64,000 bases of DNA, taken from the NCBI GenBank assembly GCA_947599925.1, contig CANQFT010000007.1, positions 1 through 64,000 on the forward strand. The letters are read 5' to 3'. This DNA is from an uncultured Oscillospiraceae bacterium. Lineage in GTDB: Bacteria > Bacillota > Clostridia > Oscillospirales > Oscillospiraceae. Below the pieces are notes generated by a model that saw only the letters and a program-made list of their open reading frames with translations, had not been told where the DNA came from and searched no databases. Of this stretch, positions 18,252 through 27,635 are shown one piece after another (positions within the stretch are counted from its first letter, which is position 1; every line of letters begins with the position of its first letter). The position numbers and the translations under genes are program-made.

Positions 18252-20205
18252 AGATTTTCTGCCCGTGTCCAAGGCGGACATGGACGCCCGCGGCTGGGCG
18301 GGCTATGATTTTCTGGTCATCACCGGGGACGCCTATGTGGACCACCCCTCCTTTGGCACGGCCATCATCGCCCGGCTGCTGGAGGCGGAGGGCTACCAGG
18401 TGTGCGTCTGCGCCCAGCCCGACTGGAACTCCCCCGACTCCCTTGCCGCCTACGGACGGCCCCGGCTGGGCGTGCTCCTCTCGGCGGGGAACCTGGACTC
18501 CATGGTGGCCCACTACACCGTGGCCAAGCGCCGCCGCTCCTCCGACGCCTATTCCCCGGGAAATCGGACGGGTCTGCGGCCCGACAGGGCCGTCATCGTC
18601 TACGCCAACCTGGCCCGCCGGGCCTTTGGGAACGTCCCTGTGGTCATCGGCGGGCTGGAGGCGTCCCTGCGCCGCTTCGCCCACTACGACTACTGGGAGG
18701 ACAAGGTCCGCCGCAGTGTCCTGGTGGACAGCGGCGCGGACCTGCTCACCTACGGCATGGGGGAGCGGGCCACCCTGGAGATCGCCGCCAGACTGCGCTC
18801 CGGCACCCCCATCGGCGAGATCCACGACGTGCGGGGCACGGCCTTTCTCACCGCCGACCCCGGCGCGTGCGTCTACCCCAAGGTCCTCTGCGCCTCTTTC
18901 GAGGAGGTGGCGGGGGACAAGCGGGCCTACGCCCAGGCCACCATGCTCCAGTACCAGGAGCACGACCCCGTGGTGGGTCGGGCCATCCTCCAGCCCCACG
19001 GGGACCGCTTCCTGGTGGTCAACCCTCCTGCCATGCCCCTGACCACGGCAGAGCTGGACCGGGTGGCGGAGCTGCCCTACGTCCGGGAGCCCCACCCCAT
19101 GTACGACGCGCTGGGCGGCGTGCCCGCCATCGAGGAGGTCCGCTTTTCCATCTGCCACAACCGGGGCTGTTTTGGCGCCTGCAACTTCTGTTCCCTGGCC
19201 TTTCACCAGGGGCGGATGGTCACTTCCCGCAGTCACCAGAGCGTGTTGCGGGAGGCCCAGCTGCTCATCCGACACCCAGGCTTCAAGGGCTACATCCACG
19301 ACGTGGGCGGCCCCACGGCCAACTTCCGCCGTCCGGCCTGTCAGAAGCAGTGCAAGGCGGGGCTGTGCAAAAACCGGGCGTGTCTCGCTCCCACGGCCTG
19401 CCCCAACCTGGACGCCGACCACGCCGACTACCTGAAGCTCCTGCGGGAACTGCGGGCCCTGCCTGGGGTCAAAAAGGTATTCATCCGCTCCGGCATCCGT
19501 TTCGACTATCTGCTCCAGGACAAGAGCGGCGCCTTTTTGCGGGAACTGGTGGAGCACCACGTCTCCGGCCAGCTGAAGGTGGCGCCGGAACACTGCGTGG
19601 ACAGTGTGCTGGACTACATGGGCAAGCCCCACATCGCCGTCTACGAAAAATTCCGCCAGAAGTACGACTCCCTCAACAAAAAATACGGCAAGGAGCAGTA
19701 CCTGGTGCCCTACCTCATGTCCTCCCATCCGGGCTGTACCCTGGACGACGCGGTGGAGCTGGCCTGCTGGCTCAACCACTCCGGCCGCCAGCCCGAACAG
19801 GTCCAGGACTTCTACCCCACGCCGGGCACCCTCTCCACCTGTATGTACCACACCGGCCTGGACCCCCGCACCATGGAGCCGGTGTTCGTGCCCCGCTCCG
19901 CCCACGAAAAGGCCATGCAGCGGGCCCTGATGCAGTGGAAGCGGCCGGAGAAGCGGCCCCTGGTGCTGGAGGCCCTGCGGCTCACCCACCGCCAGGACCT
20001 GATCGGCTACGGCAAGGAGTGCCTCCTGCGGCCGGACAGGCCCCAGACCCGGCGCCCGCCGGAGCGGGGCAGAGGGCCTAAGGAGCGGGGCGGCGGCGCC
20101 AAGACGCCCTTCAAGCCCAAACCCGCAGCCGCCAAACCCGCCAAGCGCAAGGCGGGCTGGGCCAAGCCCAAGCCCAAAGCTGGCGGGAGACGCAAGGGGA
20201 AATAA
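18241..20205 (+). CDS. YgiQ family radical SAM protein
   Basis: LNAEDFLPVSKADMDARGW, VITGDAYVDHPSFG, CHNRGCFGACNFCSLAFHQG; TTG start 18241 inferred from family N-terminus; basic K/P/A-rich tail. Confidence 0.9.
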   Translation: MNAEDFLPVSKADMDARGWAGYDFLVITGDAYVDHPSFGTAIIARLLEAEGYQVCVCAQPDWNSPDSLAAYGRPRLGVLLSAGNLDSMVAHYTVAKRRRSSDAYSPGNRTGLRPDRAVIVYANLARRAFGNVPVVIGGLEASLRRFAHYDYWEDKVRRSVLVDSGADLLTYGMGERATLEIAARLRSGTPIGEIHDVRGTAFLTADPGACVYPKVLCASFEEVAGDKRAYAQATMLQYQEHDPVVGRAILQPHGDRFLVVNPPAMPLTTAELDRVAELPYVREPHPMYDALGGVPAIEEVRFSICHNRGCFGACNFCSLAFHQGRMVTSRSHQSVLREAQLLIRHPGFKGYIHDVGGPTANFRRPACQKQCKAGLCKNRACLAPTACPNLDADHADYLKLLRELRALPGVKKVFIRSGIRFDYLLQDKSGAFLRELVEHHVSGQLKVAPEHCVDSVLDYMGKPHIAVYEKFRQKYDSLNKKYGKEQYLVPYLMSSHPGCTLDDAVELACWLNHSGRQPEQVQDFYPTPGTLSTCMYHTGLDPRTMEPVFVPRSAHEKAMQRALMQWKRPEKRPLVLEALRLTHRQDLIGYGKECLLRPDRPQTRRPPERGRGPKERGGGAKTPFKPKPAAAKPAKRKAGWAKPKPKAGGRRKGK

Positions 20206-20236
20206 TCTACAAAAAGGTGAAAAATGCGAAAAACCC

Positions 20237-20265
20237 TTGCTTTCTCTGGATGGATGGGCTATAAT
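20237..20265 (+). promoter_or_regulatory. Sigma-A promoter for degV-like gene
   Basis: TTGCTT - 17 bp - TATAAT. Confidence 0.65.
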
Positions 20266-20321
20266 AGACCCTCAAGCGGAGGACCGCCGCTTGCCGGAGA
20301 AAGACCGGGAAAGGAGACGCC

Positions 20322-21188
20322 ATGAAGACAGCCATTGTGACCGACAGCAACAGCGGCATTTTCCCAGAGCAGGGAAAGGAACTGGGCATTTTTATCCTGC
20401 CCATGCCGGTGATCCTGGATGGCAAGACCTACTTTGAAGGGGTGGATCTGACCCATCAGGAATTTTATCAGCGCCTGGCCGACGGAGCCGACGCCACCAC
20501 CTCTCAGCCCTCCCCCGCGGACGTGGAGGCCATGTGGAACAGCGTTTTGGCCCAGGGCTTTGACCAGATCGTCCACATCCCCATGTCCAGCGGCCTCAGC
20601 GCCTCGTGCGCCACCGCCCAGGGCCTGGCCGCCGACTTTGACGGCAAGGTCCAGGTGGTGGATAACCACCGGGTCTCCGTCAGCCAGTACGACGGGGTAA
20701 TGGACGCCATCGCCTTGGCCAAGGAGGGTCTGGACGCCGCCGCCATCCGGGAGCAGTTGGAGGCCGGCGGCATGGATTCTGTGATCTACCTGGGTGTGGA
20801 CACCCTGAAATACTTTAAGAAAAACGGCCGCTGTACCGCCGCTACCGCGGCGCTGGGCACCGTGCTGAACATCAAGCCCCTCTTGAAGTGCGACGGCGAG
20901 CGCTTTGACGCCATCGCCAAGGTCCGCGGCGTCGCCAACTGCCGCAAGCAGGCCGTGGAGATGGGGGCCAAGGCCGCGGCGGAGATGCTGGCCAAGGGCT
21001 GGAGCGTCAGCGTGGGCGTGGCCAGCAGTTTCCAGGACCCGGAGGAGGAGGCCAGCTGGGTGGAGCAGATCCAGACCGCGATGCCCCAGGGAGTGGCCCT
21101 CCACTATGAGCCCCTGTCCTTCTCCGTCATCTGCCACACCGGGCCGGACGCCTTTGGCCTGAGCGCCAGCCGCCGTCTGCGGCTGTAA
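20322..21188 (+). CDS. DegV family (fatty-acid binding) protein
   Basis: AIVTDSNSGIFPEQGKELGIFILPMPVILDGKTYFEG, IPMSSGLSASC. Confidence 0.9.
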   Translation: MKTAIVTDSNSGIFPEQGKELGIFILPMPVILDGKTYFEGVDLTHQEFYQRLADGADATTSQPSPADVEAMWNSVLAQGFDQIVHIPMSSGLSASCATAQGLAADFDGKVQVVDNHRVSVSQYDGVMDAIALAKEGLDAAAIREQLEAGGMDSVIYLGVDTLKYFKKNGRCTAATAALGTVLNIKPLLKCDGERFDAIAKVRGVANCRKQAVEMGAKAAAEMLAKGWSVSVGVASSFQDPEEEASWVEQIQTAMPQGVALHYEPLSFSVICHTGPDAFGLSASRRLRL

Positions 21189-21195
21189 TTTACGG

Positions 21196-21242
21196 TCAAA
21201 AGCCTCTGAAACCCTAGGGTTTCAGAGGCTTTTGATTTTTTT
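21196..21242. terminator. Long perfect terminator hairpin
   Basis: TCAAAAGCCTCTGAAACC-CTAG-GGTTTCAGAGGCTTTTGA-TTTTTTT. Confidence 0.9.
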
Positions 21243-21264
21243 CGGCCCGCTGCAGCGCACGCCC
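21243..21264. repeat. Partial copy (middle module, left arm) of the dispersed intergenic element
   Basis: CGGCCCGCTGCAGCGCACGCCC after a T-tract, as at 26236-26254 and 36993-37013. Confidence 0.7.
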
Positions 21265-21266
21265 TG

Positions 21267-23699
21267 TCAGCAGATCAGCGTGCCCACCTGGTAGACCAGC
21301 AGACTTACCACATAGGCACAGCCGATCTGCCACGCCGCGGAAAACAGGGTCCACCGCAGGCTGTTCATCTCCCGGTACATGGTGGACATGGCCGCCACGC
21401 AGGGGATATACAGCAGTACGAACACCAAAAAGGCGTAGGCCGCCACCGGGGAGGCGAAGGTCCCCGCCAGCGCCGCCGCCACCGACGCGCCGGAGGCGCC
21501 GATGGAAAAGCCGTAGAGCAGGCTCAGAGTGGACACCACCGCTTCCTTGGCCACCAGGCCCGTCAGCAGGGCCACCGCCGCCTGCCACACGCCAAAGCCC
21601 AGAGGCGCCAGGGCCGGGGCGATCACCGCGCCAAAGCGCCCCAGGTAGCTCCGGTCCGCGCTCTCCGCCATGGTGAGGCCCGGCCCGAAGAACTGGAGGA
21701 ACCACAGCACGATGCTCATGCACAAGATCAGCGTCCCCGCCTTCACCAAAAAGCCCCGGACCTTCTCCCATACATGGCCGGCGCAGTTGCGGAAGGTGGG
21801 CAGACGGTAGGGAGGAAGCTCCAAAAGAAAGGCGGCGGGCTCGCCCCGAAAGACCACCTTTTTGAAGAATATCCCCGACAAGATGGCGCAGAAAAGGCCC
21901 AGGATGTAGAGGGAAAAGACCACCAGGCCCGCGTATCCGGGGAAAAAGGCCGCCGAGAGCAGGCCGTACACCGGCAGCCGGGCCGAGCAGGACATAAAGG
22001 GCACCAGCAGCATGGTCATCCGCCGGTCCTTGTCCCGCTCCATGGTCCGCGCCCCCATAATGGCGGGCACGGTACAGCCAAAGCCCATGAGCATGGGGAT
22101 AAAAGCTTTCCCGCTGAGGCCGAACCGCCGCAGCAGCCGGTCCATGATAAAGGCGGCACGGGCCATATAGCCCGAATCCTCCAAAATGGACAGAAAGAGG
22201 AACAGCAGGGCGATCTGGGGCAGAAAGACCAGCACGCCGCCCACGCCGCCGATGACGCCATCCACCACAAGGCTCACCAGCCACGGCGACGCCCCGGCCC
22301 TCTCCAGCCAGCCCTGGACCAAGGGAGAGAGGCCGTCGCCGATCAGGGCCTCCACGCCGTCGGAGAGGAAGGAGCCCACGGGTCCGAAGGTGACGGCGAA
22401 AATGAAGAGCATGGTCAAAAGGAAGATGGGCACGGCAAAGACCTTGTGGGTGACGATGGAGTCGATCTTGTCCGAGGTGGTCATGGCGTCGGGCCTCATG
22501 CCCTTTTTCACCGCCACCGTGACCACCTGGCTGATGAACTGGTAGCGGCTGTCCGCCACCAGAGTTTCCCGGTCGCCCAGGGCGTAGGCGCCCTCATACT
22601 CCTGGACGATGTGCTCCAGCTTCCAGCGGGTCTCCTCGTCCAGCTTCAGAGCGGCCTCGACCCTGTCATCCCCCTCCAGCAGTTTGATGGCCGTCCAGTG
22701 GGCGGGCAGTCCGGCGGCGTAGGCCCGGTCATGGATGAGCTCGCCCACGCGGTGGTGGATCTGGTGGGTGAAGTCGTCATAGAGGTCGTCGGGCTCCAGG
22801 GTGAAGCCGGAGTGGACGGCCTTGTGGGCGAGTTTCAGCAGTTGGTCCACATTTTTGCCCGAGCGGGCCGTGATGGGCACCACAGGTACTCCCAGGGCGC
22901 GGGAGAGACGGTCGAGGTCGATCTTGTCCCCGTGCTTTTCCACCTCGTCCATAAAGTTCAGCGCCACCACCATGGGTTTTTCCAGCTCCAGGAGTTGGAC
23001 GGTCAGGTAGAGATTCCGCTCCAGATTGGTGGCGTCCACGATGTTGATAATGGCGTCGGGGCCATCCTCCACGATAAAATTCCGGGCCACGATCTCCTCC
23101 ATGGAGTAGGGCGACAGGGAGTAGATGCCCGGCAGGTCCACGATGGTCACTGTCCGGCCCTCCACCGTGGCCAGGCCCTCTTTTTTCTCCACCGTGACCC
23201 CCGGCCAGTTGCCCACATACTGGTTGGAGCCGGTGAGGGCGTTGAACAGCGTGGTCTTGCCGCAGTTGGGGTTGCCCACCAGGGCCAGTTTCATCTCCCG
23301 GACCTCGTGGGCCTCCGGGTCGGCGGCCTGGCGGTGCTCGGTGTGTTCGTGCTTGTGGGCCAGGGCCATGCGGCGCAGGGTCTCGCCGTCGGGGATGGGC
23401 TGGACCATGCCCTGGCGGGTCCTCCTTGGGCTTTTAGGCGCCTGGTCCGGCGGACAGAGGGTCACACAGCGGGCGTCCTCTTTCCGCAGGGACAGCTCGT
23501 AGCCCCGCAGGGTCAACTCCAGCGGGTCGCCAAAGGGGGCCACCTTTCGCAAGGTGACTTTCACGCCGGGCGTAAGCCCCATATCCACCAGCCGCCGCTT
23601 CACCGGGCCCTTGTGACTGCCCACGGTGCGGATGACGCCGCTCTGTCCTGGGCTGAGCTGATCCAGGGTCCGTTCCGCCTGGGCGCTTTGCGCTGCCAT
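21267..23699 (-). CDS. feoB: Ferrous iron transport protein, FeoA-FeoB fusion
   Basis: N-terminal FeoA SH3-like domain, then KLALVGNPNCGKTTLFNALTG G1 motif, DLPGIYSLSPYS, Gate domains; start MAAQSAQ at 23699. Confidence 0.9.
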   Translation of the reverse strand: MAAQSAQAERTLDQLSPGQSGVIRTVGSHKGPVKRRLVDMGLTPGVKVTLRKVAPFGDPLELTLRGYELSLRKEDARCVTLCPPDQAPKSPRRTRQGMVQPIPDGETLRRMALAHKHEHTEHRQAADPEAHEVREMKLALVGNPNCGKTTLFNALTGSNQYVGNWPGVTVEKKEGLATVEGRTVTIVDLPGIYSLSPYSMEEIVARNFIVEDGPDAIINIVDATNLERNLYLTVQLLELEKPMVVALNFMDEVEKHGDKIDLDRLSRALGVPVVPITARSGKNVDQLLKLAHKAVHSGFTLEPDDLYDDFTHQIHHRVGELIHDRAYAAGLPAHWTAIKLLEGDDRVEAALKLDEETRWKLEHIVQEYEGAYALGDRETLVADSRYQFISQVVTVAVKKGMRPDAMTTSDKIDSIVTHKVFAVPIFLLTMLFIFAVTFGPVGSFLSDGVEALIGDGLSPLVQGWLERAGASPWLVSLVVDGVIGGVGGVLVFLPQIALLFLFLSILEDSGYMARAAFIMDRLLRRFGLSGKAFIPMLMGFGCTVPAIMGARTMERDKDRRMTMLLVPFMSCSARLPVYGLLSAAFFPGYAGLVVFSLYILGLFCAILSGIFFKKVVFRGEPAAFLLELPPYRLPTFRNCAGHVWEKVRGFLVKAGTLILCMSIVLWFLQFFGPGLTMAESADRSYLGRFGAVIAPALAPLGFGVWQAAVALLTGLVAKEAVVSTLSLLYGFSIGASGASVAAALAGTFASPVAAYAFLVFVLLYIPCVAAMSTMYREMNSLRWTLFSAAWQIGCAYVVSLLVYQVGTLIC

Positions 23700-23883
23700 T
23701 TGCCATTCCTCCTCAGGGGAAAACCTGCGCGCGGCCTCCAAAGGCGCCGCGGCCGCTCTGGGGCTATTATACAATGCCGGTCCACCTCTGGCAAGAGCCG
23801 GAGGCCATGCACCGCGGGAAAAATTCGTCATAGATTGGACTGACGGGCGTAGTGCGCCCGCTGAACCAGTGGAGGTGATACCG

Positions 23884-24117
23884 ATGGAAGGAACACGCGT
23901 GTTATCAGACCTGCGCCCCGGCGAGGGCGCCGTGGTCTGCGGTCTGACAGGCGCCGGGGAAGTCCGCCGGCGGCTTCAGGATATTGGATTGATCCAGGGC
24001 ACGGCGGTGGTATGCCTGGGGACCAGCCCTCTGGGCGACCCCACCGCGTACCGCGTCCGCGGCGCTGTGATGGCCCTGCGGCGCAAGGACGCGGCGGGGG
24101 TGGAGGTGGCGGGGTGA
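23884..24117 (+). CDS. feoA: FeoA family protein
   Basis: LSDLRPGEGAVVCGLTGAGEVRRRLQDIGLIQGTAVVCLGTSPLGDPTAYRVRGAVMALRRKDA. Confidence 0.9.
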   Translation: MEGTRVLSDLRPGEGAVVCGLTGAGEVRRRLQDIGLIQGTAVVCLGTSPLGDPTAYRVRGAVMALRRKDAAGVEVAG

Positions 24118-26189
24118 GGGCGGAGCGCGTCATTGCCCTGGCGGGCAATCCCAATGTGGGCAAGTCCACCATCTTCAACGCCCTCACCGGCCTTCGCCAG
24201 CACACGGGCAACTGGCCGGGCAAGACCGTGGCCAACGCCAGGGGCAGCTTCACCCACCAGGGCCGGGACTACCAGCTGGTGGACGTGCCGGGGTGCTACT
24301 CCCTGCTGGCCCACTCCGCCGAGGAGGAGGTGGCCCGCGACTTTCTCTGCTTTGGCGGGGCCGACGCCGTGCTGGTGGTGTGCGACGCTACCTGCCTGGA
24401 GCGAAACCTGAACCTGACCCTGCAGATCCTAGAGGTCACGAACCGCGTGGTGGTGGCGGTCAACCTGATGGACGAGGCCCGGCGCAAGGGGCTGGAGGTG
24501 GACCTGCCGCTGTTGTCGGAGCGGCTGGGCGTGCCTGTCATCGGCACGGCGGCCCGCGGCGGAGAGGGCCTGGACCAGCTGTTGGACGCCTTGGCGGACG
24601 TCTGCGACCGGCCGCCGCGTCAGGCCCCGGCGGTGGACTACCCCGCCTACATAGAAGAGGCCGTGGCCCGGCTGGAGCCCAGTCTGGAGAAGCTGTGTCA
24701 AGGGAAAACCCTTTCCACCCGCTGGACCGCGCTGCGGCTGCTGGAAGGGGAGGGGACCATCCTCCGTGGCGTCAACGCCCATCTGGCCCTGGACCTGTCC
24801 CGCCAACCGGAGGTGGAGGCGGCCCTGGACAAGATATTCCGCGCCTGGGCCGTCCGGGGCATGGGTAGGGACGCCGCCGGCCAGGCCATCGCCACGGCAG
24901 TGGTGCGCCAGGGCGAGACCTTGTGCCGCGATGTGGTCCGCTCCCGCAGGGCCCGGCCCGACCGGCTGGACCGCCGTCTGGACCGGCTGTTCACCAGCCG
25001 CTGGACCGGCTTTCCCATCATGCTTTTGATGCTGCTGGGCATTTTTTGGCTCACCATCGTGGGGGCCAACTACCCCTCCGCGGTGCTGTCGGCCTGGCTC
25101 TTCGCCCTGGAAGATGGTCTGGCCAACGCCTTTACAGCCCTTGGGATACCTGGGCTCGTCACCGATGTCCTCATCCACGGCGGCTACAAGGTCATGGCCT
25201 GGGTGGTGGCGGTGATGCTGCCGCCCATGGCCATTTTCTTCCCGCTGTTCACACTGCTGGAGGACTTTGGCTACCTGCCGCGGGTCGCTTTCAACCTGGA
25301 CCGCTGTTTCCAGGCCAGCAGAGCCTGCGGCAAACAGGCGCTGACCATGTGCATGGGGATCGGCTGTAACGCCGCCGGCGTCACCGGCTGCCGCATCATC
25401 GACTCGGCCAGAGAGCGGCTGATCGCCATTCTGACCAACACCTTCATGCCCTGCAACGGCCGCTACCCCACCATGATCTCCATGATCGCCCTCTTTCTTG
25501 CCGCGGGCGGCGCCGTGGGCTCCTTTGCGGGGGCGCTGATGCTGGTGGGGGTGATCCTGCTGGGGGTGGGCATGACCCTGCTGGTGTCCCGCCTCTTGTC
25601 GGCCACGGTGCTCCGGGGCGTCCCCTCCTCTTTCACCCTGGAGCTGCCGCCCTATCGTAGACCCCAGGTGGGCAAGGTCATCGTCCGCAGTGTGGTGGAT
25701 CGCACCCTGCGGGTGCTGGGCCGGGCCGTGATGACGGCGGCCCCGGCGGGGGTGCTGATTTGGATCTGCGCCAACGTCACCGTGGGCGGGGCCACTGTCC
25801 TGGCCCACATCACCGGCTTTCTGGAGCCGCTGGGCAGGGCTTTGGGCATGGACGGGGTGATCCTGACCGCCTTTCTGCTGGGCCTGCCCGCCAACGAGAT
25901 CGTGGTGCCCATCATGGTCATGGCTTATCTGGCCCAGGGCAGCCTGGTGGCGATGGAGGGGAGCGCGTTGCTGGCGGTCTTTTCCGCCAACGGCTGGACC
26001 TGGACCACGGCGGTGAGCGTCATCCTCTTCTCCCTGCTGCACTGGCCCTGCGCCACCACCTGCCTCACCATCCGCAAGGAGACGGGCTCGTGGCGGTGGA
26101 CGGCCCTGGCCGTGGCCATCCCCACCGTCTGCGGCGTGGTGGTGTGCGCCCTGTTCCACCTTCTCTGCCTGGCCCTTGGCTGGGCGTAA
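24114..26189 (+). CDS. feoB: Ferrous iron transport protein B (second, standalone)
   Basis: VIALAGNPNVGKSTIFNALTG, DVPGCYSLLAHS, Gate domains; GTG start overlapping feoA stop. Confidence 0.9.
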   Translation: MRAERVIALAGNPNVGKSTIFNALTGLRQHTGNWPGKTVANARGSFTHQGRDYQLVDVPGCYSLLAHSAEEEVARDFLCFGGADAVLVVCDATCLERNLNLTLQILEVTNRVVVAVNLMDEARRKGLEVDLPLLSERLGVPVIGTAARGGEGLDQLLDALADVCDRPPRQAPAVDYPAYIEEAVARLEPSLEKLCQGKTLSTRWTALRLLEGEGTILRGVNAHLALDLSRQPEVEAALDKIFRAWAVRGMGRDAAGQAIATAVVRQGETLCRDVVRSRRARPDRLDRRLDRLFTSRWTGFPIMLLMLLGIFWLTIVGANYPSAVLSAWLFALEDGLANAFTALGIPGLVTDVLIHGGYKVMAWVVAVMLPPMAIFFPLFTLLEDFGYLPRVAFNLDRCFQASRACGKQALTMCMGIGCNAAGVTGCRIIDSARERLIAILTNTFMPCNGRYPTMISMIALFLAAGGAVGSFAGALMLVGVILLGVGMTLLVSRLLSATVLRGVPSSFTLELPPYRRPQVGKVIVRSVVDRTLRVLGRAVMTAAPAGVLIWICANVTVGGATVLAHITGFLEPLGRALGMDGVILTAFLLGLPANEIVVPIMVMAYLAQGSLVAMEGSALLAVFSANGWTWTTAVSVILFSLLHWPCATTCLTIRKETGSWRWTALAVAIPTVCGVVVCALFHLLCLALGWA

Positions 26190-26193
26190 AAAC

Positions 26194-26363
26194 ATTGTCA
26201 CAGAAGCGGCGAGGCCGCTTCTGTGACAATTTTTCGCGGCCCGCTGCAGCGCACGGCCCGGCCACCTCGGTGGCCGGGCCGCACGTTTGCGGGCCGAGAG
26301 GTATTTTTTATGTGTCTTTCGCGCCTTACGGCGCGAAACTCTGCGAGGCCTTTGACAAACTGA
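26194..26363. repeat. Dispersed intergenic element, copy A (structured, three hairpins)
   Basis: ATTGTCACAGAAGCGGCGAGGCCGCTTCTGTGACAATTTTT; CGGCCCGC...GCGGGCCG long-range stem; TTTCGCGCCTTACGGCGCGAAA; ends GCGAGGCCTTTGACAAACTGA; homologous to 36949-37154. Confidence 0.85.
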
Positions 26364-26396
26364 AAGGGCGGCCCAGGCGGGCCGCCCTTTCAGTTG
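26361..26396 (-). terminator. Terminator hairpin downstream of the SGNH gene, abutting element copy A
   Basis: CTGAAAGGGCGGCCC/GGGCCGCCCTTTCAG. Confidence 0.75.
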
Positions 26397-26397
26397 G

Positions 26398-27117
26398 TCA
26401 CTGTACGGTGTGTCGTTTCAGGTAGTCCGCCATGACCTGGTATTGTCCTGCGGTGACGTGGACCCCGTCGGTGGACTTCTCCGAGGGGAGGTAGCCCTCG
26501 CTGTCGGCAAAGCAGGAATAGAGGTCCAGGTAGAAGCACTCCTTGTCCTGGGCCACCTCCAGCAGAGCGGCGTTGAGGCGGGTGACGTTTTCTTTGTTGA
26601 ACGGCCCGGAGCTGGACTTGTTGCGGGTGGTGGGGGTCAGGTTCATCAGGTAGATGGGCACGTCCTCGCCCTGGATGTTCCGCACCGTGTCGATGATCTC
26701 GCCCATGTTCTCCTTGTAGGAGTTGGAGGAGATGCTGATCTCGTTGACGCCCAGCATGATATAGACCTTGCCGAACTCCCGCTGGGACAGGCCCTGCTCC
26801 AGCGTGCCCGTGCCGCCGTCGGGCAGGTCGAACTTCTTGTACCCCAGCGTCCCCGCGGCGGAGAGGCCGGTGGAGGTGAAGTAGTGGATGTTGGCCTTGA
26901 CCTTGGCAAAGCCCTCAAAGCCCTCCATCAGCGAGTGGCCGATGATGCAGCTGTCGTCGAACCACTCGTCGCCCACCGGCTCGCTCTCAGGCACGGGGCT
27001 CGCGTAGTCGTAGCCCGCCGGGCCGTGGCCGCCGGAGGCCGGGGACTGGCACGCGCCGAGGAACAGCGACAGGGCCGTGACCGAGGCGGTCAGGATGCTG
27101 GCAAAGGCCTTCGCCAT
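26398..27117 (-). CDS. SGNH/GDSL-like hydrolase lipoprotein
   Basis: Lipobox LFLGAC; SGNH-like blocks IIGHSLMEGF, MLGVNEI, DGVHVTAGQY. Confidence 0.8.
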   Translation of the reverse strand: MAKAFASILTASVTALSLFLGACQSPASGGHGPAGYDYASPVPESEPVGDEWFDDSCIIGHSLMEGFEGFAKVKANIHYFTSTGLSAAGTLGYKKFDLPDGGTGTLEQGLSQREFGKVYIMLGVNEISISSNSYKENMGEIIDTVRNIQGEDVPIYLMNLTPTTRNKSSSGPFNKENVTRLNAALLEVAQDKECFYLDLYSCFADSEGYLPSEKSTDGVHVTAGQYQVMADYLKRHTVQ

Positions 27118-27173
27118 GGAAACGCACCTCCGTGGTAAAAAATTCGGGGCAGGGCCCCGGATCGGGCAAAGAG

Positions 27174-27546
27174 CGCAAGCAAGCCTGTAAGCCGGGTTCT
27201 GTCCTTTAAGACAGCCATCTATCTAGGCGCGCTGTTGCCAACGCGCTCAAGCCGCCTCCCCGGGACGGCCGGGCCGGCCTTGTGTCCCTCCACGGCGTTG
27301 CTCCGGATAGAGTTTACAGCGGTGGGCTGTTACCAGTCCATCGGGCGGGCTCTTACCTCCGCCTTTCCATCCTTACTGGCGGGTGTGGGCCCAGGGCCCA
27401 TCCTTCGCCAGCGGTATCTCTCTGTTGCACTTTTCCTGGGGTCACCCCCGGCGGGCGTTACCCGTTATCCTTGCCCTGTGGAGCCCGGACTTTCCTCATG
27501 GACGCCCCTTTGGAGACGTCCACGCGGCTGTCCAGCTTGCTTGCCC
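27174..27546 (-). ncRNA. rnpB: RNase P RNA (class A)
   Basis: Minus strand GAGGAAAGTCCGGGCTCC ... ACAGAACCCGGCTTACAGG; P1 pairing GCAAGCAAGC/GCTTGCTTGC at both ends. Confidence 0.95.
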
Positions 27547-27550
27547 TGTT

Positions 27551-27601
27551 ATTTTAGCCCATCTTTCCCACCTTGTCAAATCGCTTTTCTTGGGATATAA
27601 T
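27551..27601. promoter_or_regulatory. Divergent rnpB and murD promoters with overlapping -35 hexamers
   Basis: Plus: TTGTCA 27573-27578, 17 bp, TATAAT 27596-27601. Minus: TTGACA (27574-27579), 17 bp, TAAAAT (27551-27556). Confidence 0.7.
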
Positions 27602-27635
27602 AGCCAGGTGTATCTTTTGGAAATGAGGGAAGCAG

